Shown piece after piece: positions 8,749 through 16,462 of a stretch of 64,000 nucleotides of DNA (the first letter of the stretch is position 1; each line of letters begins with the position of its first letter). Made by a program: the position numbers and the translations under genes. The notes beneath the pieces are model-generated. The model ran no database searches and was not told the DNA's origin. It saw nothing but the letters and a program-made list of their open reading frames with translations. This stretch comes from Micromonospora ureilytica (GTDB taxonomy: Bacteria > Actinomycetota > Actinomycetes > Mycobacteriales > Micromonosporaceae), in NCBI RefSeq assembly GCF_015751765.1, contig NZ_JADOTX010000001.1, forward strand, positions 5,332,001-5,396,000, read 5' to 3'.

Positions 8749-10125
8749 ATGACCGACAGGTACGCGAGCTTCGTCCAATCGGCCGCCGGCCGCGCGCTGG
8801 TCAAGCGCCTCGGGCTGCCCGACCCGCCCCGACTGCGCCGGCACCACCCCGGCGATCCGCTGCTGGCCGGGCCGGCCCTGCTCGGCGCGGCCACCGGCGG
8901 CCGGCTCGCCGAGCCGATCGCCGAGATCCTGACCATCGCCGGGGTCGAGCTGGCCGACCCGGCCGCCACACCGCAGCGGTACGGGGCACTGCTCTTCGAC
9001 GCCACCGGGATCACCGACTCGACCGAGCTGCGCCAGCTCTACGACTTCTTCCACCCGCAGGCCCGGGCAGTGCTGCCCAGCGGCCGGGTGATCGTGCTGG
9101 GCACTCCGCCGCAGGAGTGCGCGACACCCCGCGAGGCGACCGCCCAGCGCGCCCTCGAAGGGCTGGTGCGCAGCATCGGCAAGGAGTTCGGCCGGGGCAC
9201 CACCGCGCAGCTCGTCTACGTGACCCGATCCGGCAATGTCGCAGCGGACGGCCCGGACCTCTCAGCCGGCACGCACACGAGCCTCGAATCGACAATCCGG
9301 TTCCTGCTGTCCGGCCGGTCCGCGTACGTGTCGGGGCAGGTCATCCGGGTCGGCGGCGGCGCGGCGAGCACCCCGGCCGACTGGGACCGCCCGCTGGACG
9401 GCGAGGTCGTGCTGGTCACCGGCGCCGCGCGGGGCATCGGCGCCGCGCTGGCCAAGGTGTTGGCCCGCGACGGCGCGAAGGTGGTGGCTCTGGACATCCC
9501 GGCCGCCGGCGACGCGCTCGCCGCGGTGGCGAACGACATCGGCGGCACCGCCGTCCAACTCGACCTGACCGCGCCGGACGCGCCGACCCGACTCGCCGAG
9601 CACCTGGCCAGCCGGCACGGCCGGGTCGACGTGGTGGTGCACAACGCCGGCATCACCCGGGACAAGACGCTCGGCCGGATGGACGCCGACCGGTGGGACC
9701 AGGTCATCGACGTCAACCTGTCCAGCCAGGAGCGGATCAACGACATGCTGCTGGAGCGGGAGCTGATCCCGGCCGGCGGACGGATCATCTCGGTCTCCTC
9801 GATCGCCGGGATCGCCGGCAACCGGGGGCAGACCAACTACGCCACCAGCAAGGCCGGCGTGATCGGCTTGGTCGACTCGCTCGCGCCGGCTCTGCGGGCA
9901 CGGGGAATCAGCGTCAACGCGGTGGCCCCCGGCTTCATCGAGACCCGGCTGACCGCGCGCATCCCGCTTGTGGTCCGCGAGGCGGGCCGGCGGATGAACA
10001 GCCTGGCCCAGGGCGGGTTGCCGGTGGACGTGGCCGAGACGATCGGCTGGTTGGCCTGGCCGGCGAGCGGCGCGGTCAGCGGAAACGTGGTCCGGGTCTG
10101 CGGCCAGAGCCTGCTGGGGGCGTGA
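8749..10125 (+). CDS. 3-oxoacyl-ACP/CoA reductase, high-molecular-weight FabG4 type
   Basis: 458 residues, about twice the usual FabG size. The N-terminal 210 residues are a degenerate Rossmann/flavodoxin-like domain typical of HMwFabG. The C-terminal short-chain dehydrogenase domain has cofactor motif TGAARGIG (224-231), HNAG (298-301), catalytic Ser350/351 and Tyr364-x3-Lys368 (NYATSKAG). The family uses NADH to reduce 3-oxoacyl thioesters. ATG at 8749, only eight bases after a palindromic operator, so the transcript may be nearly leaderless. Its stop overlaps the next ATG (TGATG). Confidence 0.9.
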   Translation: MTDRYASFVQSAAGRALVKRLGLPDPPRLRRHHPGDPLLAGPALLGAATGGRLAEPIAEILTIAGVELADPAATPQRYGALLFDATGITDSTELRQLYDFFHPQARAVLPSGRVIVLGTPPQECATPREATAQRALEGLVRSIGKEFGRGTTAQLVYVTRSGNVAADGPDLSAGTHTSLESTIRFLLSGRSAYVSGQVIRVGGGAASTPADWDRPLDGEVVLVTGAARGIGAALAKVLARDGAKVVALDIPAAGDALAAVANDIGGTAVQLDLTAPDAPTRLAEHLASRHGRVDVVVHNAGITRDKTLGRMDADRWDQVIDVNLSSQERINDMLLERELIPAGGRIISVSSIAGIAGNRGQTNYATSKAGVIGLVDSLAPALRARGISVNAVAPGFIETRLTARIPLVVREAGRRMNSLAQGGLPVDVAETIGWLAWPASGAVSGNVVRVCGQSLLGA

Positions 10126-10991
10126 TGGGTGCGCAGCCGGAGTCGGGCAGCCGTACCCCTGTCGAACTGCCAGGGATGCCGGTGGCCGGGGCGCTACGCC
10201 GACGGGCTCTGCTCGGCGCGCTACCCGGCCTCGGCGGTGGGCGGCGCGGGCCCGACCTGCCGGCGGTCGAGTTGACAGTGGGCGGGGTGACCGTCGACCG
10301 GACGCAGCTGGCCGACTACGACCGGGTCTGCGGGTTCCGACTCAGCGATCGGCTGTCCGCGACCTTTCCGCACGTCATGGGCTTCCCACTGGCCCTGCGC
10401 CTGATGACCGCGTCGGACTTCCCGATCCCGCTGCTCGGCCTGGTGCACGTCGGCAACCGGATCACCACGCACCGCCCGATCACCGCCGACGAGACCCTCG
10501 ACTTCAGGACGTACGCGGAGAACCTGCGCCCGCACGACCGGGGCCGGCAGGTTGACGTGGTGCTGGTCGGCTCGGTCAACGGGGAGGAGGTGTGGCGCGG
10601 CGTCTCGACGTACCTCGGTCGGGAGCACACGTCGGGCGGCCGTGAGCCGGGCGAACGTCCCGCCGTGCCGACGGCCACCGCCCGCTGGCCTGTGGAGCCG
10701 CGCGTCGGCACGGAGTACGCGCGGGTGTCCGGTGACCACAACCCGATCCACACCTCCCGGCTCGGGGCGCGACTGTTCGGCTTCCGCCGGCCGATCGCGC
10801 ACGGCATGTGGAGCAAGGCGCGCTGCCTGGCCGCGCTGGACGCCCGGCTGCCGGACGCGTACACCGTGGAGGTCGCCTTCAAGCTGCCCGTGCCGCTGCC
10901 GAGCACTGTGAGCTTCGCGCTCCTGCCGGACGGCGGGTTCGCAGTGCACGACTCGCGGGGCCGACCGCACCTGACGGGTCGCCTGCGCTGA
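10125..10991 (+). CDS. MaoC-like (3R)-hydroxyacyl dehydratase, HtdX type
   Basis: 288 residues with two hot-dog halves. The C-terminal half carries the hydratase-2 motif YARVSGDHNPIHTS, whose Asp and His are the catalytic pair; the N-terminal half retains the fold but not the motif. It resembles mycobacterial HtdX, which sits next to FabG4 as here. Likely role: reversible dehydration of 3-hydroxyacyl thioesters made by the upstream reductase. ATG overlaps the upstream stop by one base, so expression is coupled. Confidence 0.85.
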   Translation: MGAQPESGSRTPVELPGMPVAGALRRRALLGALPGLGGGRRGPDLPAVELTVGGVTVDRTQLADYDRVCGFRLSDRLSATFPHVMGFPLALRLMTASDFPIPLLGLVHVGNRITTHRPITADETLDFRTYAENLRPHDRGRQVDVVLVGSVNGEEVWRGVSTYLGREHTSGGREPGERPAVPTATARWPVEPRVGTEYARVSGDHNPIHTSRLGARLFGFRRPIAHGMWSKARCLAALDARLPDAYTVEVAFKLPVPLPSTVSFALLPDGGFAVHDSRGRPHLTGRLR

Positions 10992-11002
10992 GAACTCCGC
11001 CC

Positions 11003-11031
11003 TTGGCAGGCGCGCGCTTCTGCGCTAAGTT
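11003..11031 (+). promoter_or_regulatory. Promoter of the NrtR-like operon
   Basis: TTGGCA (11003-11008) and TAAGTT (11026-11031) separated by 17 bases. The start of transcription would fall inside the operator repeats at 11031-11062, as expected for a repressed promoter. Confidence 0.6.
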
Positions 11032-11062
11032 GTTCTCAGAGCGAGATGTTCTCAGAATGAGA
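11031..11062 (+). promoter_or_regulatory. Operator: direct repeat TGTTCTCAGA with palindrome
   Basis: TGTTCTCAGA occurs at 11031-11040 and again at 11047-11056, sixteen bases apart. The second copy is part of a perfect palindrome TCTCA-GAA-TGAGA (11050-11062). It lies between the -10 box and the start codon of the Nudix-type regulator, so autoregulation is likely. Confidence 0.7.
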
Positions 11063-11070
11063 GAGACGTG

Positions 11071-11823
11071 ATGAACGAGCAGGAGTTCCTGGCCGCGTAC
11101 GACCCCCGGGCCTACCCGTCGGTCGCCGTGACCGTCGACGTGGTGGCGTTGACCATTCGCGACGGCGCGCTGCACCTGCTGCTGATCCGGCGGGGCGAGG
11201 CGCCCTTCGCCGGGCACTGGGCGCTGCCCGGAGGCTTCGTCCGCCCCGACGAGGACCTGACCGCTGGCGCCCGCCGGGAGCTGGCCGAGGAGACCGGGCT
11301 CGGCGGCGAGGCGCTGCGGCGCGTACACCTGGAGCAGTTGGGCAGCTACGGCGGTCCCGACCGTGACCCGCGCATGCGGGTCGTCTCGATCGCCCACCTC
11401 GCGTTCGCCCCCGACCTGCCGGACCCGGCCGCCGGCAGCGACGCCGACGAGGCGATCTGGCTGCCGGTGACCGCGTTGACCAGCCGGCAGCTCGCCTTCG
11501 ACCACGGCCGGATCATCGACGACGCGCTGGAGCGGGCCCGGTCCAAGCTGGAGTACACCCCACTCGCCACCCGCTTCCTCGCCGCCGAGTTCACCATCAG
11601 CGAACTGCGTGCCGTCTACGAGACGGTCTGGGGACACCCGCTGCACGCCGGCAACTTCCACCGCAAGGTGCTCTCCGTGCCGGGCTTCGTGGAGAGCACC
11701 GGCGCCAGCACCGAGCGCGGTGGTGCCCGCGGCGGCCCGCGCGCCCGGCTCTACCGGGCCGGCGACGCCCGGCTGCTGCACCCGGCGCTGCTGCGCCCCG
11801 CCCACGAGGAGACGGTGCGGTGA
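11071..11823 (+). CDS. NrtR-like regulator: Nudix domain plus winged helix
   Basis: 250 residues. The N-terminal Nudix domain has a complete Nudix box at 55-77 (G-x5-E-x7-REL-x-EE-x-GL). The C-terminal part (YTPLATRFLAAEFTISELRAVYETVWG ... NFHRKVLSVPGFV) is the winged-helix DNA-binding domain of NrtR proteins, which sense ADP-ribose or related NAD metabolites. Many NrtR repressors have lost the catalytic residues; here the box is intact, so hydrolase activity is possible. ATG at 11071 with GAGAG upstream (a GTG lies just before it). First gene of a four-gene operon; its stop overlaps the next start (GTGA). Confidence 0.88.
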   Translation: MNEQEFLAAYDPRAYPSVAVTVDVVALTIRDGALHLLLIRRGEAPFAGHWALPGGFVRPDEDLTAGARRELAEETGLGGEALRRVHLEQLGSYGGPDRDPRMRVVSIAHLAFAPDLPDPAAGSDADEAIWLPVTALTSRQLAFDHGRIIDDALERARSKLEYTPLATRFLAAEFTISELRAVYETVWGHPLHAGNFHRKVLSVPGFVESTGASTERGGARGGPRARLYRAGDARLLHPALLRPAHEETVR

Positions 11824-12791
11824 GGGCCGCGGAGGCCATCCGCCTGGTCGCGGCCGCCCACACCGACGCCGACCTGTTCGGCGCCGACCAGCCGGCCCGC
11901 CGCTACCGCGAGCTGGTCGCGGCCCTGCACCCCGACCGCCTGCCGACCGACCCGGCCGTACGCGCCGAAGCCCTCGACGCGTTCATCCACGTCACCACCC
12001 GGTGGCAGGCACGGCAGAGCACCGTCCTCGGCGACTACCGGCTCGGCGCGCCGACCCACTCGGGTGACCTGGCGGACCTCTACGACGTCGGCGACGACCG
12101 GCTGCTCAAGCTCCCCCGACGGCCCACCGACAACGACCTGATGGTCCGCGAGGCGCACGCCCTGCGCACCATCGCCGAGCGCGGCGACCCGCGCTACCTG
12201 CCGTACGTGCCCCGGCTCGTCGACGAACTCCGGCACCGCGACACCGCGACCGGCGCGGAACGGCGAATCAACGTGCTCGCCACCGCACCCGGCCTGCACG
12301 ACCTCGACGAGGTGCGGCGCGCGTACCCCGACGGGCTGGACGCCCGGGATGTGGCCTGGATGTGGCGGCGGCTGCTGGTGGTGCTCGGCCTGGCCCACCG
12401 GGCGGGCGTGGTGCACGGCGCGGTCCTGCCGCGGCACGTGCTGATCGAGCCGGACGCCCACGGCGTGGTGCTCGTCGACTGGTGCTTCTCTGCGGCCGTG
12501 GGGAGCACGATCCCGGCTGTCGTGCCCGGCCACCCGGACTGGTACCCGCCGGAGGTCTCGACCAAGCAGCCCTGCGGGCCGGGCACCGACATCGCGATGG
12601 CCAGCCACTGCATGAGCTGGCTGATGGGGCCGCGCGCGCCCCGCGAGCTGCACGCCTTCGCGCTGGGCTGCCGGCAACGGTCCCTGGAAGCCCGGCCCGA
12701 CGACGCCTGGCGCCTGCTGGGCGAACTCGACCAGGTGCTGGACCGCCTCTACGGGCCACGCACCTTCCGACCCTTCACCCTCACCCCCTAG
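11820..12791 (+). CDS. J-domain-like plus protein-kinase-like protein (probable pseudokinase)
   Basis: 323 residues. Residues 25-66 look like a J domain: YRELVAALHPDR with HPD at 37-39, then an AFIHVTTRW helix. From about 70 there is a kinase-like fold: a glycine-poor loop (DYRLGAPTHSGDLADLYDV), Lys97 in LLKLPRR, a catalytic-loop equivalent VVHGAVLPRHVLIEP (198-211) where the usual catalytic Asp is replaced, and a DFG equivalent VDW at 219-221. Loss of the catalytic Asp suggests a binding rather than phosphorylating protein. GTG start inside GTGA overlap with the regulator. The partner may be an Hsp70, the vWA protein or the PurA paralog. Confidence 0.7.
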   Translation: MRAAEAIRLVAAAHTDADLFGADQPARRYRELVAALHPDRLPTDPAVRAEALDAFIHVTTRWQARQSTVLGDYRLGAPTHSGDLADLYDVGDDRLLKLPRRPTDNDLMVREAHALRTIAERGDPRYLPYVPRLVDELRHRDTATGAERRINVLATAPGLHDLDEVRRAYPDGLDARDVAWMWRRLLVVLGLAHRAGVVHGAVLPRHVLIEPDAHGVVLVDWCFSAAVGSTIPAVVPGHPDWYPPEVSTKQPCGPGTDIAMASHCMSWLMGPRAPRELHAFALGCRQRSLEARPDDAWRLLGELDQVLDRLYGPRTFRPFTLTP

Positions 12792-12800
12792 GGAGCTGTC

Positions 12801-13760
12801 ATGGGCAGTGGAATCTGGTCCACCGACGTGTACGACGCCGCCGACCGCTACCGCCGGTCCACCGGCAGGAGCGCCTTCTCCTACAGCGACAGCGGGGCGC
12901 GCACCGTGCACCCCGCGCTCGACCCCAAAGACGCGACCCGGGAGAGCCGCGACTCCGACGAGCACCCCCGGTCGACGCCCGTCGCGGTGCTCTTCGACGT
13001 GACCGGCTCGATGCGTACGGTGCCGCGGGTCCTGCAGACCAAGCTGCCGCAGCTGCTCGGGCTGCTGCAACGGCAGGGCTACGCCAGCGACCCGCAGATC
13101 ATGTTCGGCGCCATCGGCGACGCCACCTGCGACCGGGTGCCGTTGCAGGTGGGCCAGTTCGAGTCGGACAACCGGATGGACGACGACCTCGGCCGGATCG
13201 TGCTGGAGGGCGGTGGCGGCGGGCAGATGAGCGAGTCCTACGAACTGGCCATGTACTTCATGGCCCGGCACACCGCCACCGACAACTGGGAGAAGCGCGG
13301 CCGGCGCGGCTACCTGTTCATCATCGGCGACGAGCTGGCGTACCAGCGGGTGAAGGCCCGGGAGGTGGCCGGCCTGATCGGGGACGACCTCGCCGAGGAC
13401 GTGCCGCTGCGGCAGGTCGTCGACGAGGTGACCCACCGCTGGGACACCTACTACCTGCTCCCCGCCGGCAGCCACTACGCCGGCAACGCCAAGGTGCTCG
13501 ACTTCTGGCGGGACCTGCTCGGGCAGAACGCCGTCGTGCTCGACGACCTCGACGCGGTCTGCGAGACCATCGCGCTCACCATCGGCCTCGGCGAACAGGC
13601 CATCGACCTGGACGAGGGTCTGCGCGACCTGGACCGCGCCGGCTCCGGCGTCACCGGGACCGTGTCGAAGGCGCTGGCCCGCCTGGGCCGGGAACGGCGG
13701 GCCGAGGTGTCGACGCTGCCTGCCTTCACCGACACCGTCGGCGGGGTGACCCGGCTGTGA
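12801..13760 (+). CDS. von Willebrand factor A-type protein
   Basis: 319 residues. A metal-ion-dependent adhesion site begins at DVTGSM (66-71, DxTxS-like), preceded by a hydrophobic strand STPVAVLFD; later strands and loops (GQMSESYELAMYFMARH, GRRGYLFIIGDEL) fit a vWA Rossmann fold. No signal peptide or membrane helix, so it is cytoplasmic, like vWA proteins that act as assembly or co-chaperone factors. ATG with GGGAG upstream, nine bases after the J/kinase gene; it overlaps the PurA paralog by four bases (GTGA). Confidence 0.8.
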   Translation: MGSGIWSTDVYDAADRYRRSTGRSAFSYSDSGARTVHPALDPKDATRESRDSDEHPRSTPVAVLFDVTGSMRTVPRVLQTKLPQLLGLLQRQGYASDPQIMFGAIGDATCDRVPLQVGQFESDNRMDDDLGRIVLEGGGGGQMSESYELAMYFMARHTATDNWEKRGRRGYLFIIGDELAYQRVKAREVAGLIGDDLAEDVPLRQVVDEVTHRWDTYYLLPAGSHYAGNAKVLDFWRDLLGQNAVVLDDLDAVCETIALTIGLGEQAIDLDEGLRDLDRAGSGVTGTVSKALARLGRERRAEVSTLPAFTDTVGGVTRL

Positions 13761-15019
13761 ACCACGTGGCGGTGGTCGACCTCGGCTACGGCGACGCCGG
13801 CAAGGGCACGGTGGTGGACTGGCTCTGTGCCACCCGTCCCGTGCACACGGTGGTCCGCTTCAACGGGGGCGCGCAGGCGGCACACAATGTCGTGCTGCGC
13901 GACGGGCGGCACCACACCTTCGCGCAGTTCGGCGCCGGCACGTTCCATCCCGGTGTCGGCACGCACCTGTCCCGGCACGTGGTGGTGGACCCGTTGGCGC
14001 TGGCCGCCGAGGCCGACCACCTCGCCACTGTCGGGGTGCGCGACGCGCTCGACCGGCTGACCGTCGACGGGGACGCGCTGCTCGCCACCCCGTACCACCG
14101 GGCCGCCAACCGGGCCCGCGAGATCGCCCGGGGAGCCGACCGGCACGGCTCGTGCGGGCTGGGGGTGGGCGAGGCCGTCGCGTACGGTCTCGCCCACCCC
14201 GACGACGCGCCCCGGGTCGCCGATTGCCACCACCCGGCGTTGCTGCGCCGGAGGCTGGCCGCCCTGCGGGACCGGCTGACCGCCGAGCTGGGCCCGCTGG
14301 ACGCGCCACCGATCGAGGACTGCCTGCCCGCGTTCACCGGGTTCGCCGGGCGGGTCGCCATCGTCGACGGTGACTGGCTCGGCGGGGCGCTGCGCACCGG
14401 GACCTGCGTCTTCGAGGGCGCGCAGGGGGTGCTGCTCGACGAGTGGCACGGCTTCCACCCGTACACCACCTGGAGCACCACCACGTTCGCCAACGTCGAC
14501 GGCCTGCTCGCCGAGGCGGGCCGGCCCGGCGACGTGACCCGGATCGGGGTGCTCCGGCTGGTCACCACCCGGCACGGACCCGGCCCGTTGGTGACCGAGG
14601 ACCCGGGCCTGCCGCTGGCCGACCCGCACAACCCGACGAACCCGTGGCAGGGCCGGTTCCGGTTCGGCCACTTCGACGCGGTCGCCCACCGGTACGCCCT
14701 CGCCGCGGCCGGCGGCGTCGACGGCCTGGCCCTGACCCACCTCGACCTGGCCGGCCCCGACCTGCGGATCTGCCGCCGCTACGACACCACCGACCGGCTC
14801 ACTCCCGGCCCGCCCGGCGACCTGAACCGGCAGGCCGCGCTCACCGCCCGCCTGTTGCGCTCCCGCCCGGTGTACGACGACGAACCGCAGGACTGGCCGG
14901 CAGCGGTAAGCGAGGAGCTGGACACACCGGTGGTGCTGACCTCGCAAGGCCCCACCGCCGACGACAAGGCCCCACACGGCCCCCTGCTAGCCCCACCGGC
15001 CCTGGCCCGCACGGCCTGA
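13757..15019 (+). CDS. Divergent adenylosuccinate synthetase paralog (PurA-like)
   Basis: 420 residues with the PurA fold. Counterparts of the key PurA residues are kept: GDAGKG at 12-17 with Asp13, His43 in AQAAHN, EGAQ at 220-223, TTRHGPGPL, and the GTP guanine-binding THLD at 327-330. Differences from canonical PurA in this window (26999-28288): GDEGKGK is [16 protein letters not shown] is changed to GSCGLGVGE, and the aspartate-binding TTTGRERR loop is replaced by NPWQGRFR. The reaction is therefore probably GTP-driven ligation to a purine-like ketone, but with another nucleotide or amine. GTG start overlaps the vWA stop. It is the last gene of the operon. Confidence 0.85.
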   Translation: MNHVAVVDLGYGDAGKGTVVDWLCATRPVHTVVRFNGGAQAAHNVVLRDGRHHTFAQFGAGTFHPGVGTHLSRHVVVDPLALAAEADHLATVGVRDALDRLTVDGDALLATPYHRAANRAREIARGADRHGSCGLGVGEAVAYGLAHPDDAPRVADCHHPALLRRRLAALRDRLTAELGPLDAPPIEDCLPAFTGFAGRVAIVDGDWLGGALRTGTCVFEGAQGVLLDEWHGFHPYTTWSTTTFANVDGLLAEAGRPGDVTRIGVLRLVTTRHGPGPLVTEDPGLPLADPHNPTNPWQGRFRFGHFDAVAHRYALAAAGGVDGLALTHLDLAGPDLRICRRYDTTDRLTPGPPGDLNRQAALTARLLRSRPVYDDEPQDWPAAVSEELDTPVVLTSQGPTADDKAPHGPLLAPPALARTA

Positions 15020-15038
15020 CCCCTGCCCGAACCCCGTC

Positions 15039-15107
15039 GATCTTGCACTTTCGGTCGTCGTTCTGCGGCTTTTGCAGGCGTTGGTCCGGACACAAAGTGC
15101 AAGATCG
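15039..15107. repeat. Palindrome GATCTTGCACTTT, second repeat type
   Basis: Arms CGATCTTGCACTTT (15039-15052) and its exact complement (15094-15107) flank a 41-base loop that contains TGC...GCA pairing. It starts 20 bases after the stop of the PurA paralog and could end its transcript. Its design, AT-rich arms in GC-rich DNA at a gene end, resembles the GTTGATCATG palindromes but the sequence differs. I saw only one copy in this window. Confidence 0.75.
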
Positions 15108-15178
15108 GCGCGGGGAGAGGTGGGGGTCATCCAACGGCTTCGGCCACCGGGCGGGTCGCGCCCGGCGAGCATGGGGGC

Positions 15179-15814
15179 ATGGACTCCGCGCTCGACCTGC
15201 TCCGACAGCTGGTCACCTCACCGTGGGTGTACCTGCTGATCTTCGGGCTCACGGCGGTCGACGCGTTCTTTCCGGCCGTACCCGGCGAGGCGGCCGTCAT
15301 CACCGCCGCCGTGCTCTCCACCAGCGGAAACCCCAATCTGGCGGCGGTGATCGTCGCCGCCGCGGTGGGCGCCTGCGCCGGCGACCACGTCTCGTACGCC
15401 ATCGGGCGCGGTGGCGGCGCGAACCGGCTCGCCGGATTTCCCGATGGCAGCCGCCGACGAGCCAGCTCGGAGTGGGCCCGGCGCGCGTTGAACCGGCGCG
15501 GCGGGCTGATCCTGACCACCTCCCGGTACCTGCCGGGCGGGCGGACGGCCGTCACCCTCACCATGGGCGCGGTGCGCTATCCCCGCCGGTCGTTCCTGCT
15601 GTACGACGCGATCGCGGCGGTCACCTGGGCCCTGTACTGCGGGCTGCTCGGCTACTTCGGTGGGCTGGCCTTCGAACGGCACCCTGTCAAGGGCGTCCTC
15701 GCCGGGATCGGCCTGTCGGTGATCGTCACGCTGGGCATCGAGGGCGTCCGTTGGCTGCGCCACCGGGCGCGCCGGCGCGCCGCCACCACCACTGACCGGG
15801 CCGGATCGACCTGA
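15179..15814 (+). CDS. DedA-family membrane protein (first)
   Basis: 211 residues with about five hydrophobic segments. DedA features: SPWVYLLIFGLTAVDAFFPAVPGE near the N-terminus, GDHVSYAIGRGGG, and the re-entrant-loop block SRYLPGGRTAVTLTMGAVRYP with conserved Arg and Gly residues. DedA proteins are thought to be proton-coupled lipid flippases or transporters needed for membrane homeostasis. It is a close paralog of the protein at 17781-18470; the two flank a two-component system. Confidence 0.87.
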   Translation: MDSALDLLRQLVTSPWVYLLIFGLTAVDAFFPAVPGEAAVITAAVLSTSGNPNLAAVIVAAAVGACAGDHVSYAIGRGGGANRLAGFPDGSRRRASSEWARRALNRRGGLILTTSRYLPGGRTAVTLTMGAVRYPRRSFLLYDAIAAVTWALYCGLLGYFGGLAFERHPVKGVLAGIGLSVIVTLGIEGVRWLRHRARRRAATTTDRAGST

Positions 15815-15820
15815 CACCCG

Positions 15821-16462
15821 TCACAGCAGGTCGGCGTCGTGCACCAGGATGGCCAACTGCACCCGGTTGCCCGCGTGGAGTTTCGCCAGCGCCCGGCTGA
15901 CGTGTGCCTTGACGGTGGCCTCGCTCATCGTCAACCGCCGGCCGATCTCCGCGTTGCCGTGCCCGCGCGCCACCTCCCGGACGATCGCCAACTCCCGCTC
16001 GGTCAGCGGCGCGAGCCGGGCACGGGCCGCGTCCCGGCGGGCCGGACCACGCTCGGCGAACGAGCTGATCAGGCGCCGGGTCACAGTCGGGGCGAGCATC
16101 GCGTTGCCGGCGGCCACCGTACGGACGGCGGCGGCCAACTCGCGGGGCGGGGTGTCCTTGAGCAGGAAGCCGACCGCGCCGGCACGCAGGGCCCGGTGCA
16201 CGTACTCGTCGAGGTCGAAGGTGGTCAACATGATCACCTTCGGGCCGGCGGCGACCACCTCGGGCGCGATGGTCAGCCCGTCGACGCCCGGCATCCGCAC
16301 GTCGAGCAACACCACGTCGGGGCGTAACCGCTGGGCCTGCTCCAGCGCGCCGGCGCCGTCGGCCGCCTCACCGACGACAGTGATGTCCTCCGCCGCCTCG
16401 AGGATCAGCCGCAGCCCGGCACGGACCAGCTGCTCGTCGTCGACCACCACCACCCGGATCAC
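15821..16462 (-). CDS. NarL/LuxR-family response regulator
   Basis: 213 residues. Receiver domain with acidic pair Asp8/Asp9, phospho-acceptor Asp54 (LLDVRMPG), Thr in LTTFD and Lys in LLKDTPP. C-terminal LuxR helix-turn-helix (LTERELAIVREVARGHGNAEIGRRLTMSEATVKAHVS, about 150-190). Its ATG overlaps the stop of the sensor kinase gene (ATGA), so the two are coupled. Convergent with the first DedA gene, with six bases between stops. Confidence 0.93.
   Translation of the reverse strand: MIRVVVVDDEQLVRAGLRLILEAAEDITVVGEAADGAGALEQAQRLRPDVVLLDVRMPGVDGLTIAPEVVAAGPKVIMLTTFDLDEYVHRALRAGAVGFLLKDTPPRELAAAVRTVAAGNAMLAPTVTRRLISSFAERGPARRDAARARLAPLTERELAIVREVARGHGNAEIGRRLTMSEATVKAHVSRALAKLHAGNRVQLAILVHDADLL

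Noticed and set aside
11751..13475. Long minus-strand open frame across the vWA and J/kinase genes
   Set aside because: The plus-strand genes show ribosome sites, overlaps and folds; the minus frame has only low-complexity residues.
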